Positions 24,401-38,700 of a stretch of DNA of 64,000 bases are shown here, piece by piece. The first letter of the stretch is position 1, and every line of letters begins with the position of its first letter. The position numbers were made by a program, and so were the translations under genes. The stretch covers positions 245,001 through 309,000 of the forward strand of contig CALNXK010000071.1 in the NCBI GenBank assembly GCA_942486035.1, in the 5' to 3' direction. The stretch comes from Porites lobata. Its lineage: Eukaryota; Cnidaria; Anthozoa; Scleractinia; Poritidae. The notes under the pieces are model-generated. The model was not told the origin of the DNA, searched no databases, and worked only from the letters and a program-made list of their open reading frames with translations.

Positions 24401-27400
24401 TGAAAAACACTTTAGTTTTCATCGAAACTGCAGTACAAACATTGTGGTACGTTTGCTAACCGTAAAAAAGGAAGAAGTGCCTTACCCCAAGAAATGAGCC
24501 ACCCCATTCTAGTAACACTGTTGAAAATGCGACCCCATTATAGTCAATCCAGTCGGGGAATGCGATCCCACCCAGCGGCACACTCCCATTATTAGCCTCT
24601 TAGAAGGAAGTACCCCCCCCCTGGGACTGATTTATTCTGTTCAATACTACCGGGTCTGGGTTGTCTCTAGACTTGGCCACAAGTCGAGCTCAAATTTTTT
24701 CTTGGCGCGAACTATTTGCGGTCTGTCGCGTGTGTCGTCGCGAGCTGTCAAAGTACGAAAACAAAAACAAAAAGCACATCCTTTCCACACTCGATCACTT
24801 GTTGTTGATAACATCTTTGTAGTTCGCTTTCCTTAAACCATACGTTATCGCGTCCTTGGTAGAACGCATTTGCACTGTCATTTGCACTCGGCTTTGTATT
24901 TGAATACAGTCGTAATACAGCCCTTAAAAAGTACACAGCTCAATGTTCGAGTCACGTTTCATATGGCGTGATCGGGTTTGATTGACGGCGCATAAGTAAA
25001 ACCGTTCGTGATTGGATAAAACCCACAGGAGGAAAATTCCTCCTGTAAATTTGACGGGCTTAGTGCAGGGGATAGAGGTCCTTTGTGCTGGGGCCAACCA
25101 CCAGAACCGGAAATGAGAAACGAAGGAGTTTGAGAAGGTCTAGGTTGTCTCCTCTGAAGTCAAATGTTCTAAATCAATCGTTAGAATTTTTGTGACGTTG
25201 AAATAATTATTTTAAAATGAAGATCTAAGTCTAAATGCATGTATCATATGCTTCAGTTCACTGCACCTATCTTATTTTTTTTAATTCACAACGGATTGAA
25301 TTAATTTTTTCCCGTGGGTTGTTTCGAAAGCTTTTATGATGAATTAACACATACTTAAGTTAAAGAGCCTGGAAATGAACAATTATAGCTTTTTTCTGTT
25401 TCTTTACCGGATTCAACGAGGAAAGTGGCTAAAGCTTTTTTAACACCAATGCTAAAGGAGGGTTAAATCTATCAAGTTAAAGATAAAGAGGTCAAATTCA
25501 GACGCTGAGGTCCTTTTTTTTGTTTAATCCTAACCACAATCGAAAACTTGAGAGAAGCGTCAAGGAGAGAAAGCGAAAGGAAGAAAGTCGAACTCATGCC
25601 TTCATGTGCATGCCTAAACTAGGGAAGTGGCAATTTTGAAGCTTGTGCTCGACCTATGACAATATTTTGGGCATTATACTATGTTATAGGGCGTTTTCAC
25701 ATGACCTCACGGCGGCCATATTGATGTTCCAAACAATATAACGGCGACCATGTTAGTGTTCCTAACAAATCCTGTGATAGTCGAACTCTTTTCGCATGTA
25801 AAAATTTCTTTTGTTTCCATAAATTTGCATAGATTCTGGCCACGAGATTGAAAACGCTCTATAGTGACTAGACAACGCCTCGTCCGGCATCAATAGGCGT
25901 TTTTCGGCACAAGCTCCTGAGGGCGAATGGGTTGATTACTTCATAACATTGTTTTGTTTTTTCTTTCAGGATTCATCCCCAGTTTCTTGTAATAATAAAA
26001 CATGTGCACCTAAAACTAACAAAGGTGAGGTTATAAATCTCCGTCTTTGATTTTTTTATATAATTTGTCTTCATTCATCTGTAATGAAAACGTTATTGAG
26101 ATATCCTCGTTGACTTCAATGATATTTACATTTTCGTATAAGGGATTCATACACACTCTACATTCTATATATTTTTCTTGCAGAAGAATTTGAAAGCACG
26201 TTAATCTGGTTTTTTTTTTGTTTTGCCGGTGCTATCTATGTGATTCGCTGGTTTTGCACTGCGTATCTCTTACTGCGCATAACAAGATGGCCGCCGTGAA
26301 AAAGAGCATCTGAAGAAAAATTATTAAAATGATGTTGACTGAAAAGAAATGCTATTAAAATTTTCTCTTGGGTTGTTTCTTGCCGAGATGAGACTCAATG
26401 TGTTGGGAATGTGCATAACGCAAGCAATTGACAACTGTTTGCAAAAGAAAACGTACTGCTTTGTTTTTGACTACCTCAATGAAATTACATGTTTCCCATT
26501 CAGGAATTATTTTCAACGATTTCACCATAATTCGTTATACACTAGACACAATGGGTAAGCAGCAAAACTACCTAAGGTCAAACTGGATTTTGCGCGCCGT
26601 CGTTTTTATTTCTTAGGTGCCTCGCTTTTTAATTCATTGCCATTAAGTTTAAAAACATTAATTCTAAAGTTTTATTTAGGAAAGCCTTGGACGATTTTTA
26701 CTTGTAACTTTTATTGTAGTTTTTAACCTAGTGCATGTTTCCTTTTTATATATATTTTTGTTTATTCATATTTATTAGATTTTTTAATTTTTTAGTCAGC
26801 ACGACCCCGTTGATAACTTGGTACTGGGTTACGCGTGTTGCTGAGTTCGACTTCCTCACGGAGAACCTCGATAGTGGAGCGGTTAAACTCGTGCTAACTC
26901 AATTTGATTTTCATTTAAGTGCTATCTTTATCACATTTTGTCGTACCTGTGATATCTCGATGTAAATTCTGTAAAAACGGATTTTTTTAAAAAAATCCTT
27001 CCTTGCCCCTTCCACATACATGCCATTTTGAAAGTCGCCCAGTCCTCTCTCAAAAATCGGAGGAAATTCATTTGGTGCGCACTTTCTGCAACTCTACCAC
27101 AAAAACGAGCACGGTGACCCCCACTTTTTATTTCGTGATTTTAATAAGAACATTGCTTCCTTTCAATGAGAAAACAATTGGCATAAATCTATGTTCAGTT
27201 TTTAAAGGATTAAATTAACTGCAAAAACCGTGGACGAAGATCCTGCTAGTTGTAAACGTTAGATCTCTCGAGAAGAGATCAAATCAGCCAAAATATAAAG
27301 AACATCTGTAAACCTGAAGAAGGCTGGTATGGCCAGCCGAAATATTGTTATAAAAAACAATACACGTTGTTTTAAATCAGCTTTGCTGTAGTCTTCGGAC

Positions 27401-30400
27401 TTCTCGTTCTTGTTCAGTTTTTAGGCGATTTTACGAAATTGCACGGATTGAGCTATAACGGGTTGAATAGCGCGTGTCCAAATTAAGTCTATTTTGGAGC
27501 GTTGAGTCAAAACAAGGGCATTGAAGGGCATTTTTTGGTACGTACGTGAACAAATAATACATTTAAGTCAAATTCCGTGCGATACCACTTGTTAGAAAAT
27601 TATTGCGTCCTTGTGGCGGGAAAGCTCGTCACGTGATCTGAGAAACGATCTTTGTACAAGAGTCTTGGAACTGTGTAGTCGTTCGGAGTCGTGGAGCTGG
27701 ACAAGTGTGTAGACTGAGTATAGATCATCAAAATTTTTGCGCCAATTGATGTTGCTGAATTCTTTAAGTGTAGAACAGAGTACAGAATTCTAAAATATGA
27801 ACATGTGAAGAAATATACTTGCAAGGGAGTGAAGAATTAAAGCTAAATGGAACTGGTTTTATAACACGTAATTTATGACACCACATGCATCAGCGAAAGA
27901 ATCTCTCCTTTTTGTCCCAGTTTTTGGCTGCGCGCGGTTTTTGTCAAAGGGTCTTAAATAGCCGTATTTGTCAGCATTGTGACGTGAAAACGAGCGCGGT
28001 GAACCCCATCTTTTATTACTTTTTTTATCATCACCTTGACTTGTCACATTAGTGTACCAAGTTTCATCTACAATCTATGTTGGGTTCTTTTACTAAGAAA
28101 TCACCTTAAAGAGGTGATTGTTCTTTTTTAACTTGGTTTCAGAGACCCTTCATCTTCTGATCAAACGGAATAGGCAAAAAAAGGAAAATTAGGATAAATT
28201 TTTTTAATGCTAATAAATGTTTTAATAAAACATTCTATTTCTCATACATTGTACATTTATAACTTTATAAATCATCTATCCATTCTATGAACACGCGACG
28301 AACCCTTCATTTATTAACACTAACGACCGCCATTTGGAGTCTGTACAGCGGTTTGGGGATCATTTCGGGTCGGGATCATTTCGGGGAAGTCCCTTGTCAA
28401 CTGATTAACTCCGTTCCTCACAATGTTCACTGGGCAGGCCTGACTCAGGGTCAATATGTGGTCCAATTTTCAACGGCTTATTTGACATGAATTCCAGTGT
28501 TGACTGAAATAGCTACTAACAGTTGGTGTCAGGATATCGATGGTATTTGATTTAAAAGCTAAACCTTTCCAGCAATTTAGTACCATAGCCAAGCTACCAT
28601 TTTGTATTGATTTTATGATCAAGCGGCATATAACAGAGGCCTTTTGTAATAGTTTAAGTTGGCCTTCATTTTCTAGCATTTCCAACGTCACAAACATGAC
28701 CTCTTCAGACTTGTCGATTGTAAAAATTTAAACTTTGTTTCAGTATCAGGGAATGTTTCTTATGCGTGCACCCTTCTCTCAAAAATGCGTGCTGCCATGT
28801 TTTGTGCGAAAAACAGGCATAAAGTCGATTTTTCCAACCTTTCATAACTTCTGCTTTAAAATTAATCGTTTGAACCCCAAAATATTTTTCCTTAGTTTGG
28901 TCAATAAAAGGGATGTTTTGGCGAAATAGTGAAAAATTCGATTTTGTGACGAGTGTCTTGTGATTCTCGATTTTCTCAGAAAATGGCTCTTATAAGTTAA
29001 GGAAAGTACATAATTACGTAATAAGGAATCAGAAAAAGAGGGAAGAGACAAAGTTCATCTTACAACACGTATAACAGACCTTGTCACGGTTTTCGTCGAC
29101 GCCATCTTGATGAGTAGGCAAACTTGTGAGAAATTACTGTCTTTGTATAAGAATCTAATGTCGAATAATTTCCAAAAAACGGCTGTTCTGAAAAAAACTA
29201 TCAGTTGTAAACTAAAGCTACAAGGCAAAGGATTGTCCTAGACAATTTTTGGGGCGTACCTGTGCTTAAATTTCTCCAGAGGCTTGCTTTAGATTTTCCA
29301 TATATTTGTCTGTAATTTTCCTGGGACTTGCTTACAGACAAATGTATAGAAAATTTAAAAATGTGGTTCTAGGTCTTCCGGTGCATTTATCGACCCTAAT
29401 TTTTTTTCAGTAGGTTCCTTAGGAGTGAAGCTTTAGTTTACAAATCATATTTTTTTCTCAGAAGAGCCGTTTTACGGAAATTATTCGACATTAGATAGCC
29501 TACCCCGTCAAGATGGCGTCGAAAACCGTGACACGGTTTGTTCTTTTTACAATATAATGGCCTGGCTTTAATAATTAATGTGGTTGTACTCCGTTTTCTT
29601 TTCTTGTCAACAGTATGTTCTTTCGAAGTGCCTCCGCAGTGGAAAATAAAAAATTTTACCGTTGTTTTCCACGAAATGTACAGGGGAAAAGCTTCGAATT
29701 GGTCCGTTGAAGTGTCATGGAGTCCCATTACGGGTAAAGCTTTATAAAACATTTGATGCAAATTATGCCGTGTAAAAATATCTGTGCCTTTTTTGGCGCA
29801 ATACAGGTTCTGACTCTATCCTCAACCAGCGTAAATAGCTGTAAGTTAAGGACACCAGTTGCTCCGAACTTTTGTCACATTAACTAACTTGTGATCAAAG
29901 TATTAATTGCATCTCTTCTTGAGATAAAGGTTTTATCCATTCACCACTACCTTAAAATTCCCCGCTCACTGATAATAAAAGAAACATCATGATATGTTAT
30001 TTTGTGATCGATATGGCCCTGTTAGAAATCTGTTAATTCTTTTAATGTCAACTGATAGTCACTGTCCTGGCCGCAATTTTGCAACCTCGTCTCCAAGGCG
30101 CTTTTCCCTGGGCGCTTTGGAAAAAGCGCCCTGGCGACGAGGTTGTCAATTTTGCAAATCATCAGTCTGTGGAAAAACGTTGGGTTATGGTATGGTTTGT
30201 ACGTCAAACGTTCATGGTGCTGACTCGCTGCTTTTTTTTACTTACTCTTTTGGTCAGGTTCGCCTCAAAATTGGAGTGGTTATTGTATCTTTTATACGAC
30301 TGATTATACCGAAGATTCGGTACCAGTAAGAAACGTTTTTCTGCTCAAGGTAAAGAATTATACATAAAAGTAACTTCTTAGCGTATAACGTTTTGTTTTT

Positions 30401-33400
30401 TTTGTGTGTTTCTCGAAGAAATGCCCCCCTCAATTCGTACCCTTTTCCCCTCCATTCTACTCCCCATTATGCTACTTTTCGTTTTTTACTTTATAACTCT
30501 CAGTGTACAATTTTAGAGATGTCACAATGAATGTCTTTTCCTATTTTACTTAACATACTGACTCATGCAGGTATCAGTATCAGTTTCTTGATCAGCTTAT
30601 GCTTTTTTGGAGAGTCTTATCTCTCCTTATATTCACCGAATTAACCCCTTCATCTTTATTTGACTGAAATTTTGACTGAAATACATTTCAGTTTCCATTT
30701 TCTCACAATTTCTTTGAATTTTATAATGTGTTTTTTGTTCGTTCCCTTTAAGAATCAAACAAGTGTGAAACTTACTTTTTCGAAAGAAAAAAAAACACCA
30801 TTTTACGTCACAGTAAGTAGAATAAATTTATCAATATATAACATATAACCAGACCTTTATTGTAAGTGGACAAATGAGGCAAGAAACGTCCTATAGATAG
30901 ACGCAAGGAAGAGGGGAAGAAATGGAGAGAAAAGGGCAGGAGATTTGTCAAAATATCAGCTGTCCTTAACGGATAATCAAATCTTAACAGACGGAGGATA
31001 AAAAAACAACAACAACAACAACAAAAAACGCATTAGCCCCTCCCCCCTCCTCCACACCTCTCTGAGCCGTGCTCTCTGCATCATGCTCTAGCTGTCTAGT
31101 TTTCCGTTTAACTAACTTTCGAGGAGTCAGAGCTATCTTACGATGCATACCTGAGATCAAAAGGGCTATTGCAAAATGATTCAATTTAGTCTCGGGCTTC
31201 TTACCTTTCGGATTGGCTAACGGATGGAGATGGTTTAGCTTTTATATTGAAACCTCAGTGCATGCATATTAAATACCTGGGCTTATACATCTTCACGTGG
31301 GGATTTTAGGAGAGCTTAAAAACGAAAGGGCTTATAACCGGAGCTGATTTTAAAAAGCGTATCGAATCAAGCTGAAGCAGTTCTGATCACAATACGTTTT
31401 GCATTAAAAGGTTTTTAATTAAGCATCAAAACCTCATAATAAATTGAATTCATTACATTGCAGGCAATAATGGGGAGGTGGGTGGGGTGATACAACCGGG
31501 GATCTTAAAATCGGATGTTTTAATTGGTTTAGGGGTAGATGGGCCTATAATTGGGGGCTTATAAAGCGGTAGTTTACGGTATCTGAAGTAGTGGGGTTTC
31601 ATCGTGTTCCATTTGTTCAAACCCAATTTCAAGCTTCTGCGGCCATTTCTCGGCAAATGCGACTGGCCAGATTCCAAAACAAGATTTACTATTACCATTA
31701 ACCCTCGGACGTACACGCAAATTCATACCCCCACTGTGGTACAAGCGGGGGAGGGGGGTGTTTTTGATATGTTGCAGTATGTCGAAATTTTACCTTTAGT
31801 GGAAAGCCTTTGATCTTCTTAACAAGATGAGGTATATTTTATGGGTGGTGGCGCTTCTGGGGGCCTGTGACGTCACCAACAATGGTTGCCATCTTGGCCG
31901 TCATCTTGGATTTTACCAAGGATTAAAAATCAGGCTAAAACCGCGAGAAATGATAATTTTGTTAGCTTTACATGAAAAATAACACATAAATAAGCACTCT
32001 GTATGATTTTAGCCACAAGATTTACTTTTATTGTTGAAAGAAGTTGAAAAAAGATGTATTTTCACACAAAAATGGCTTCACCACCCGCTACTTATAACGT
32101 CGTATACCGTAACTATAGCAACTGACTATCACTGAACTTGTCTCAAAATGTGCGCAAGGGATGTGAACGATTAGCTACTGAAATCGTCAGGTGCTGGTGT
32201 TTGATCCTCTAGGAAAAAACTCAGAAAAACCTTATTGGCGGAGGGGGCGGAATCCAAACACCCCCTCCTTTACGTCCGAGGGTTAAGTTTTGTTTACCAC
32301 ATGCCCACACAGTTAACGTACTTGTCTGCCCATAAAAAGGGTGAACAAGCATTTATATGGGCAAATGTAAGAATCGTCAACATTATCATTCGACTGCCAT
32401 CTTAGGTGATGCCTGCCTGCCTCGCTAAGGAGCCTCAAATGACATTGGCCCAATTTCTTCCAAGTTCATTTAGTCTTTCTGTTTCGATTACGTGGGGAAA
32501 AACGAGGACTCTACTCAGCGTTTATATAAAGCATCATGAAATGTTACCTATTGATGGCATGCTTTATTCTTGCAGGGCTATACCGTCCCGCTGTCTCCTG
32601 ATACGAGCTTACCGGTCGAAAAATTACAATTGTTGACCTTCACACCAACAGTTTACGTGCCGACGAGTTCTGGTGAGAAAATTTCTCTGTAAAATGACCA
32701 TTTATGGAGCAAGTCGAAAATCGCTTCAAAGTGGCTGAAGAGTTTGATAGCTAATGTGAATTATTGAAATTGTTAATAATTATTAATAATTTAAAATTGA
32801 CTTTCCACCGTTTGACTCTATGGTAAACGACATCACCGAGATGTGTGACTTCTGTTTTGTTTTTCGTTTTTCGTTGACACACCACGGGGAAAGATTCCAT
32901 ATGAAGCAGACACTGAAATCAAAGTATAAAACATTTTTGTTTGGTATAGAAAATTCGGACTATTATGCCGTAATATCTGGAGTGACAAATTGCTCTAAAT
33001 TTTGGTGCGAAATCTCAGCGTTTACACATAATTTCAAAATCGCTATGGTAACGTTCCGAATGGCTCCGCAGTGCCAATATGGCGTCACCGTTTCAAGAAA
33101 GAGCTGCTAGACACAGGAATGACTCCGATCTTTTATTGAAAGATAGAAAACGTAATGAGATAATAATTTAAAATTGACTTTCCACCGTTTGACTCGATGG
33201 TGAACGACATCACCGAGATGTGTGACTTCTGTTTCGTTTTTCGTTGACACGTCACGGGGAAGGATACCTGGTAAAGCAGACACTGAAATCAAAGTATAAA
33301 ACATTTTTGTTTGGTATAGAAAAGAAAATTTATAGAATATAAATTACAGTTAATGATACAACCTTTAGCTTATTAGAGTCTAGCTAACAGTAAACAATAA

Positions 33401-35746
33401 TGTATTGGTAAATGCTAGAAATACAAGGGTACTAAGGTCATTTAGCCCACATGGCTTCACGTGCAGTCAATTTATTGTCCAATAACAGCGCTGATTTTTC
33501 TCCCTGTCAATCAAAGTATGATCGTCCGTTTGCTTTGGTTCTTTGAATCATTCAGTTCTTCAGCTTTGACAAGAATCACAATTTTCAAGCTAGTTGGCAC
33601 TGTTTTCTACGAGAATTACAGTATTTCTTTCGTTGATATCTCAACATCCTGTCTGAGTTCAGTACAGTTTTACCTGCCATCATGTCATCGTCGAGGAAAA
33701 GAAGCAACCAGCAACGAAATAGTGAGCATCCAGTACCACGAGGTCGACCACCGAAGCGCCGCGCCGAAACCAGTCAAAACCCAAATCAGCGCCAGAATCA
33801 TCTTGTTCTTTCAAATCAAGTGCCTAGTATAGATAACAACCCACACAGCCGTGGTAACTTGCAGCTCTTCTCTGCGGATCAACTGGAAACGCTGAGAACC
33901 ATGATAGAAGACGAGGTTGCCGAGTCAAGCCGCGATATCGCCACTGAAGCAGCTCGTGCCGCCGTGACTGCTCCACGGAACCAAAACTCTGTAGCTGTCG
34001 GTACAACTCCACAAAGACATACAAATCCAACAGGAGACACCGATCCACCAAGGCATACAACTTCACCAGGCGATCCAAATCCACTTTGTGACAACACTGA
34101 GTCACCACAACTGCCAGCATTTTCCGTCCCAAACCAGGACATCCCTGCGTCGTACGTGAAAGATATCCAAAGTGGTGAGTTTTTTGATCTGTCAAAATTG
34201 TTACCAAAAAACCTCAGCATGTATGACGAGGATGTTAATTTAACATTGACTCTCGACAACTCAGCTATTAAGGTTACCAAGAAGAGAAAAAGCAGCCCGT
34301 CTCAAATAACAGAAATTGAACAATGGACGACGGCGTTCACTACGTACATGAGTGTATTCACTTACAAATACCCCTTAAGGGCCCAAGAGTTTTTGCAATA
34401 CTTGGGTTTAATCAGATATGCAGCTAGAGTCCATAAGGGACTAGGGTGGGCTATTTACGACCACAAATTTCGGCAAAAGGCCAGTCTTGACAAGTCTCTT
34501 GTATGGTCGCAGATAAATCAGCATTTGTGGCTGACTATTTTTACGGTGTCACCTTTGGCACTAAAAGAGGAGTATCCTCTTTTCAATAGTGGAGGCATTT
34601 TCCACCAATATAACAGAGTTGGTGTCTGTAGTAGGGGCCAGTGCGAGTACCAACACATCTGTAATAGATATTAGGGCCAACACCCAGGGCGGGACTGCAG
34701 TAGGGACCGCAGCAAAGGAGGCTATGTCAGGGATCAGGACAAGAAAACCTATGCTAGGGCTGGCGAGGAGGTCCACCGTCCCCCCAAATCTAGTAGTTCC
34801 TCAGGTCACCACAAATTATGAGTTTGCTAGGTCACTCCCCACTCCTATTAATGTAAATAGAGTTGAGATTGCTTTAGCTGATCACCCCAACAGGGTTTTT
34901 GTTTCTAATTTATTGCAAACCTTTAAACTTGGAGCTAATATAGGTTTCTTTGGGTAACGTTCCCCAAGATTTTCAAGAAACCTGCCTACTGCTTTGGCCC
35001 AACCTGACATTGTGAAGGCCAATTTAGATAAGGAAGTATCTCTGGGTCGGTTAGCGGGCCCCTTTTCAACACCATCATTTCCCAATTTTCAAGTACTCAC
35101 CTATCGGGCAGTATTATAGAGTAGGTGCCATCTTATAAATAAGTTGCTCGGTGTCCATCTGTCGCACAATTTATCGTGGTCTATTCACTGCGACTATATT
35201 GTGAAGAGAGCACGCAAGCGTCTCTACGTTTTGCGTGTCTTAATGAAATCAGGCCTCCCACCAGCTGATCTCATTCAGGTTTATTGTAGCCTTGTAGGGC
35301 CCATTTTAGAATATGCATCTCCGGTGTGGGCCGCGTTACCCAACTCTCGGGTTCAATTGGTGGAAAGCGTGCAGAAGTCTGCACTAGGAATAATTTTTCC
35401 AGATTGCTCTTATGAGTCGGCACTCGTGTGCTGTGGTTTGCCTACACTGTTGTCGCGCCGTGATGAGGCTTGCGGGCGTTTTATATCTAACGTCAAGGAG
35501 TCCGGGTTCCTTTCACACCTGCTGCTGCAGCCCACGAATGTCGCTCATGGGTACGGGTTGAGGTCGGGTTTTTCCCGTTCTGAATTCCGCCTTGTCAGAA
35601 CGGACCGCCTTAGTAGTTTTGTTACCCACAGTTACAATAGGATTTAATTGTTTTTGCCTTCTTGCCATGTGTAATTATGTGTTCTGCGTATTCTTGACCT
35701 CCCTTGTAATTTAGTGTTATACACTACCAAAGGGTTTAATAAACTG

Positions 35747-35794
<48 letters not shown>

Positions 35795-38700
35795 GGATTA
35801 GGACCTAAAAAGTACTCGGATAAGTTCCGCACTATTTTTCACTTCTCATTCCCGAAGTCAGGTGTCACTAGCATAAACTATTCAATTTCAAAGGAAGATT
35901 TTAGCCTGAATTACATCACCATTGACACAGCTGTTGAAGGAATCTTAGCAAATGGTCGTGGTTGCTTCCTTGCTAAGACTGATGTGGATTCTGCCTTTCG
36001 TCTCATACCCATAAGGCTATGTGACTATGAGCTCTTTGGCATGCAGTGGGAAGGGAAATTCTACTATGATAAGGTTCTCCCCTTTGGTTTAAGGAGTGCA
36101 CCCTTTCTGTTTAATCAGCTCTCAGAAGCAGTTAAGTGGCTTCTTCTCAATCACTGTGGCATCTCTTTTGTTTGCTACATTTTAGATGATTTTCTTGATA
36201 TTGACCCCCCATCGCCTCGCCCCACAACTTAGCTTGTCAACAGAGCTTATCTAGCATGTTGGTTACTTTTAAGAATCTGGGAATTCCCATCGCACCCCAT
36301 AAGACACAAGGTCCTTCTACAACCCTTGAATTCATAGTGATTGTTCTTGATTCTGACCGCATGGAGGCACGCTTTCCTCCTGATAAGGTCCAACGTCTCA
36401 CTTCCTGTTTCACTGAATTTTTAAAAAGGCAGAAGGTCCTGCACACTCAAGGAACTACAGTCTCTTATTGACTCTTTCAACTTTGCTTGCAAGGTTATTC
36501 CGCAACGTATGATCCAACTCACTAGGAACGTCTCTTTACCTCACCGTCGTATTAAGTTGAGCAAGGGTTTCTTTAAAGATCTTAGGATGTGGGAGGATTT
36601 TATAAGCAATTGGAATGGGGCAGTGTTTTTTTATGCCTTCTCATTGGGTCACTTCAGTTTTCTTGTCTCTGTACACAGATGCCTCTGGTTCTCTGGGATT
36701 TGGGAGCATTTTTCAAACCCACTGGTTTCAGGGCTCATGGGAACCCCATCAAAAACTAGGTCAGCCAGGGATCTCCACTGCATGGCAAGAATTGTTTGCC
36801 TTTGTTGTTGCTTGTCATCTATGGGCCAATTTTTTCTCAAACAAGCACATTCAGTTTTTCTGTGACAATGAATCAGTTGTCAGTATTGTTAACACAAAGA
36901 GGTCCCGTATCCCAAGGGTCATGGACCTTGTTCGTCATTTGACCCTTCTGACTCCAAGGTTCAATTTTTGTATTAGAGCTGAGCACATAGAGGGTAAGAG
37001 GAATGACATGGCTGACTCCCTCTCTCGTTTTCAGATGGATCGGTTCAGGGAGCTAGTACCCCATGCCAACCGAGATCAATGTCTGGTCCCACCCGAACTC
37101 CTGAAGAACTCCTTGCTAAATCGGTCAAGCATTCCACTATCAAGGGATACTTGGCAGCAGTCCGTCATTTTCACATCCGCCACGGCTACCAGCTTAACCT
37201 GAAGAAGTTCCATCGCTTGCACCTTGTCTGCCGTGGCATTAAGAGATCTCAAGGTAGCTCAATCAGAACTCGTTTGCCAATTACAATATCCCACCTCAAA
37301 TTTTTCTACTCCCTTCTAGCAATCAGGTACACTTCAAATTATGACTCTGTAATGATCTGGGCTACTATGACGTTAGCTTTCTTTGGTTTCATGCAGTTAG
37401 GTGAACGGACATGTAACTCCCAATTTAACTCTGATGCTCATCTTACACCTCTTGATATTATCTTTCACTCATGTCTCTCCAACTCCTCTCATCTTTTAGT
37501 CAAAGTCAAGGTTTCTAAAACTGATCCCTTCAGGATGGGGCATACCCTTTTAATAGGACAAACTAATCAGAGTATCTGCCCTGTATATGCAATGAAGCAT
37601 TATCTTACCAGGAGGGGAATTACACCTGGACCTCTTTTTATTTTTGCTTCGGGACGTCCACTGACTAAGGGTGCATTAACTGCTGAGTCTAGGCAACTTC
37701 TCTCTCATTTCGGTTTTCAAGCATCAGATTATGCCGGTCATAGCTATAGAATTGGCGCAGCGACAGCTGCAGCTTCAGCGGGCCTTCCCCCAGGGTTGGT
37801 TAAAACATTAGGCAGGTGGTCATCTGATTGTTATGAGAGATACATCCAATGCCCACAGGCAGTTTTATCTGGGGTTGCTTTGAAAGCTACTTCAAAACTC
37901 AAGTTAGTTATTGTTTACATTGTTTGTGCAGCAACAGCTGCAGCCTCAGCAGGCCTCCCCATGGTTGGTTAAAACATTAGGAGGGTAGTCATCTGATTGT
38001 TCTGAGAGATACATCCAATGCTCACAGTCAATATTATCTGGGGTTGCTTCGAAGCCACTTCAAAACTCAAGTTAGTTACTGTTTACATTGTTTGCATGGA
38101 GTGGTTAACCCATTTTATTTACTGGTGTGTAATTGTGCAAGGTTGTTTCATACTAAATTTTTACTATTCAGTGCTTTACACAGTATCTGATATTTTCATG
38201 AGCTTCAGTTCATTGGGTCTTAGACAAAACCACTCTATGCATCTTTATTAAAGCTTATCATAAATGGCTTTAGCATATCATTTAATATTTGTTCTGTTCG
38301 TCTATGGGGAATACACTTTGTGTATTTTTGTGGATTAAGTGTTCCCATGCTGGTCACACTTTCACCCATAGACTAATGGCAGCTATTCATTCTGGGGATC
38401 GGTACCCCTATAACTGTGTTGCCATGGGAATGAGTGTTATCCCGGAGGATTATCACCTCCTGTAGGGGATTACTACCCCTTCCGCGGCCAAGGGATTATC
38501 ACCCTTGAGAGAGAATTATCATCTCTCTTTGTTGCATAATATTAGCTTTAGACCAACATGTTATGTCAGCAATTTTGCGACTGGACTGCTTAATCCCCTA
38601 CCCCTTTACGCCACAAAGTGTGTTCATATTCCTGTCTTAGCTAAGGGGTTGATAGCATTAAATATAAATTACAGTTAATGATACAACCTTTAGCTTATTA

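Noticed and set aside
33879..34280. Minus-strand frames opposite DIRS Gag
   Set aside because: Shadows of the Gag coding region, low complexity (VSLGG, SVAISR).
35714..35832. Start of the RT frame through a poly-isoleucine run
   Set aside because: The run is the ATT tail of the inserted LINE; the RT proper begins after it.
38394..38528. Hairpin row as a CRISPR-like or integron array
   Set aside because: Stems differ, there are no spacers, and the row lies inside a eukaryotic retroelement.
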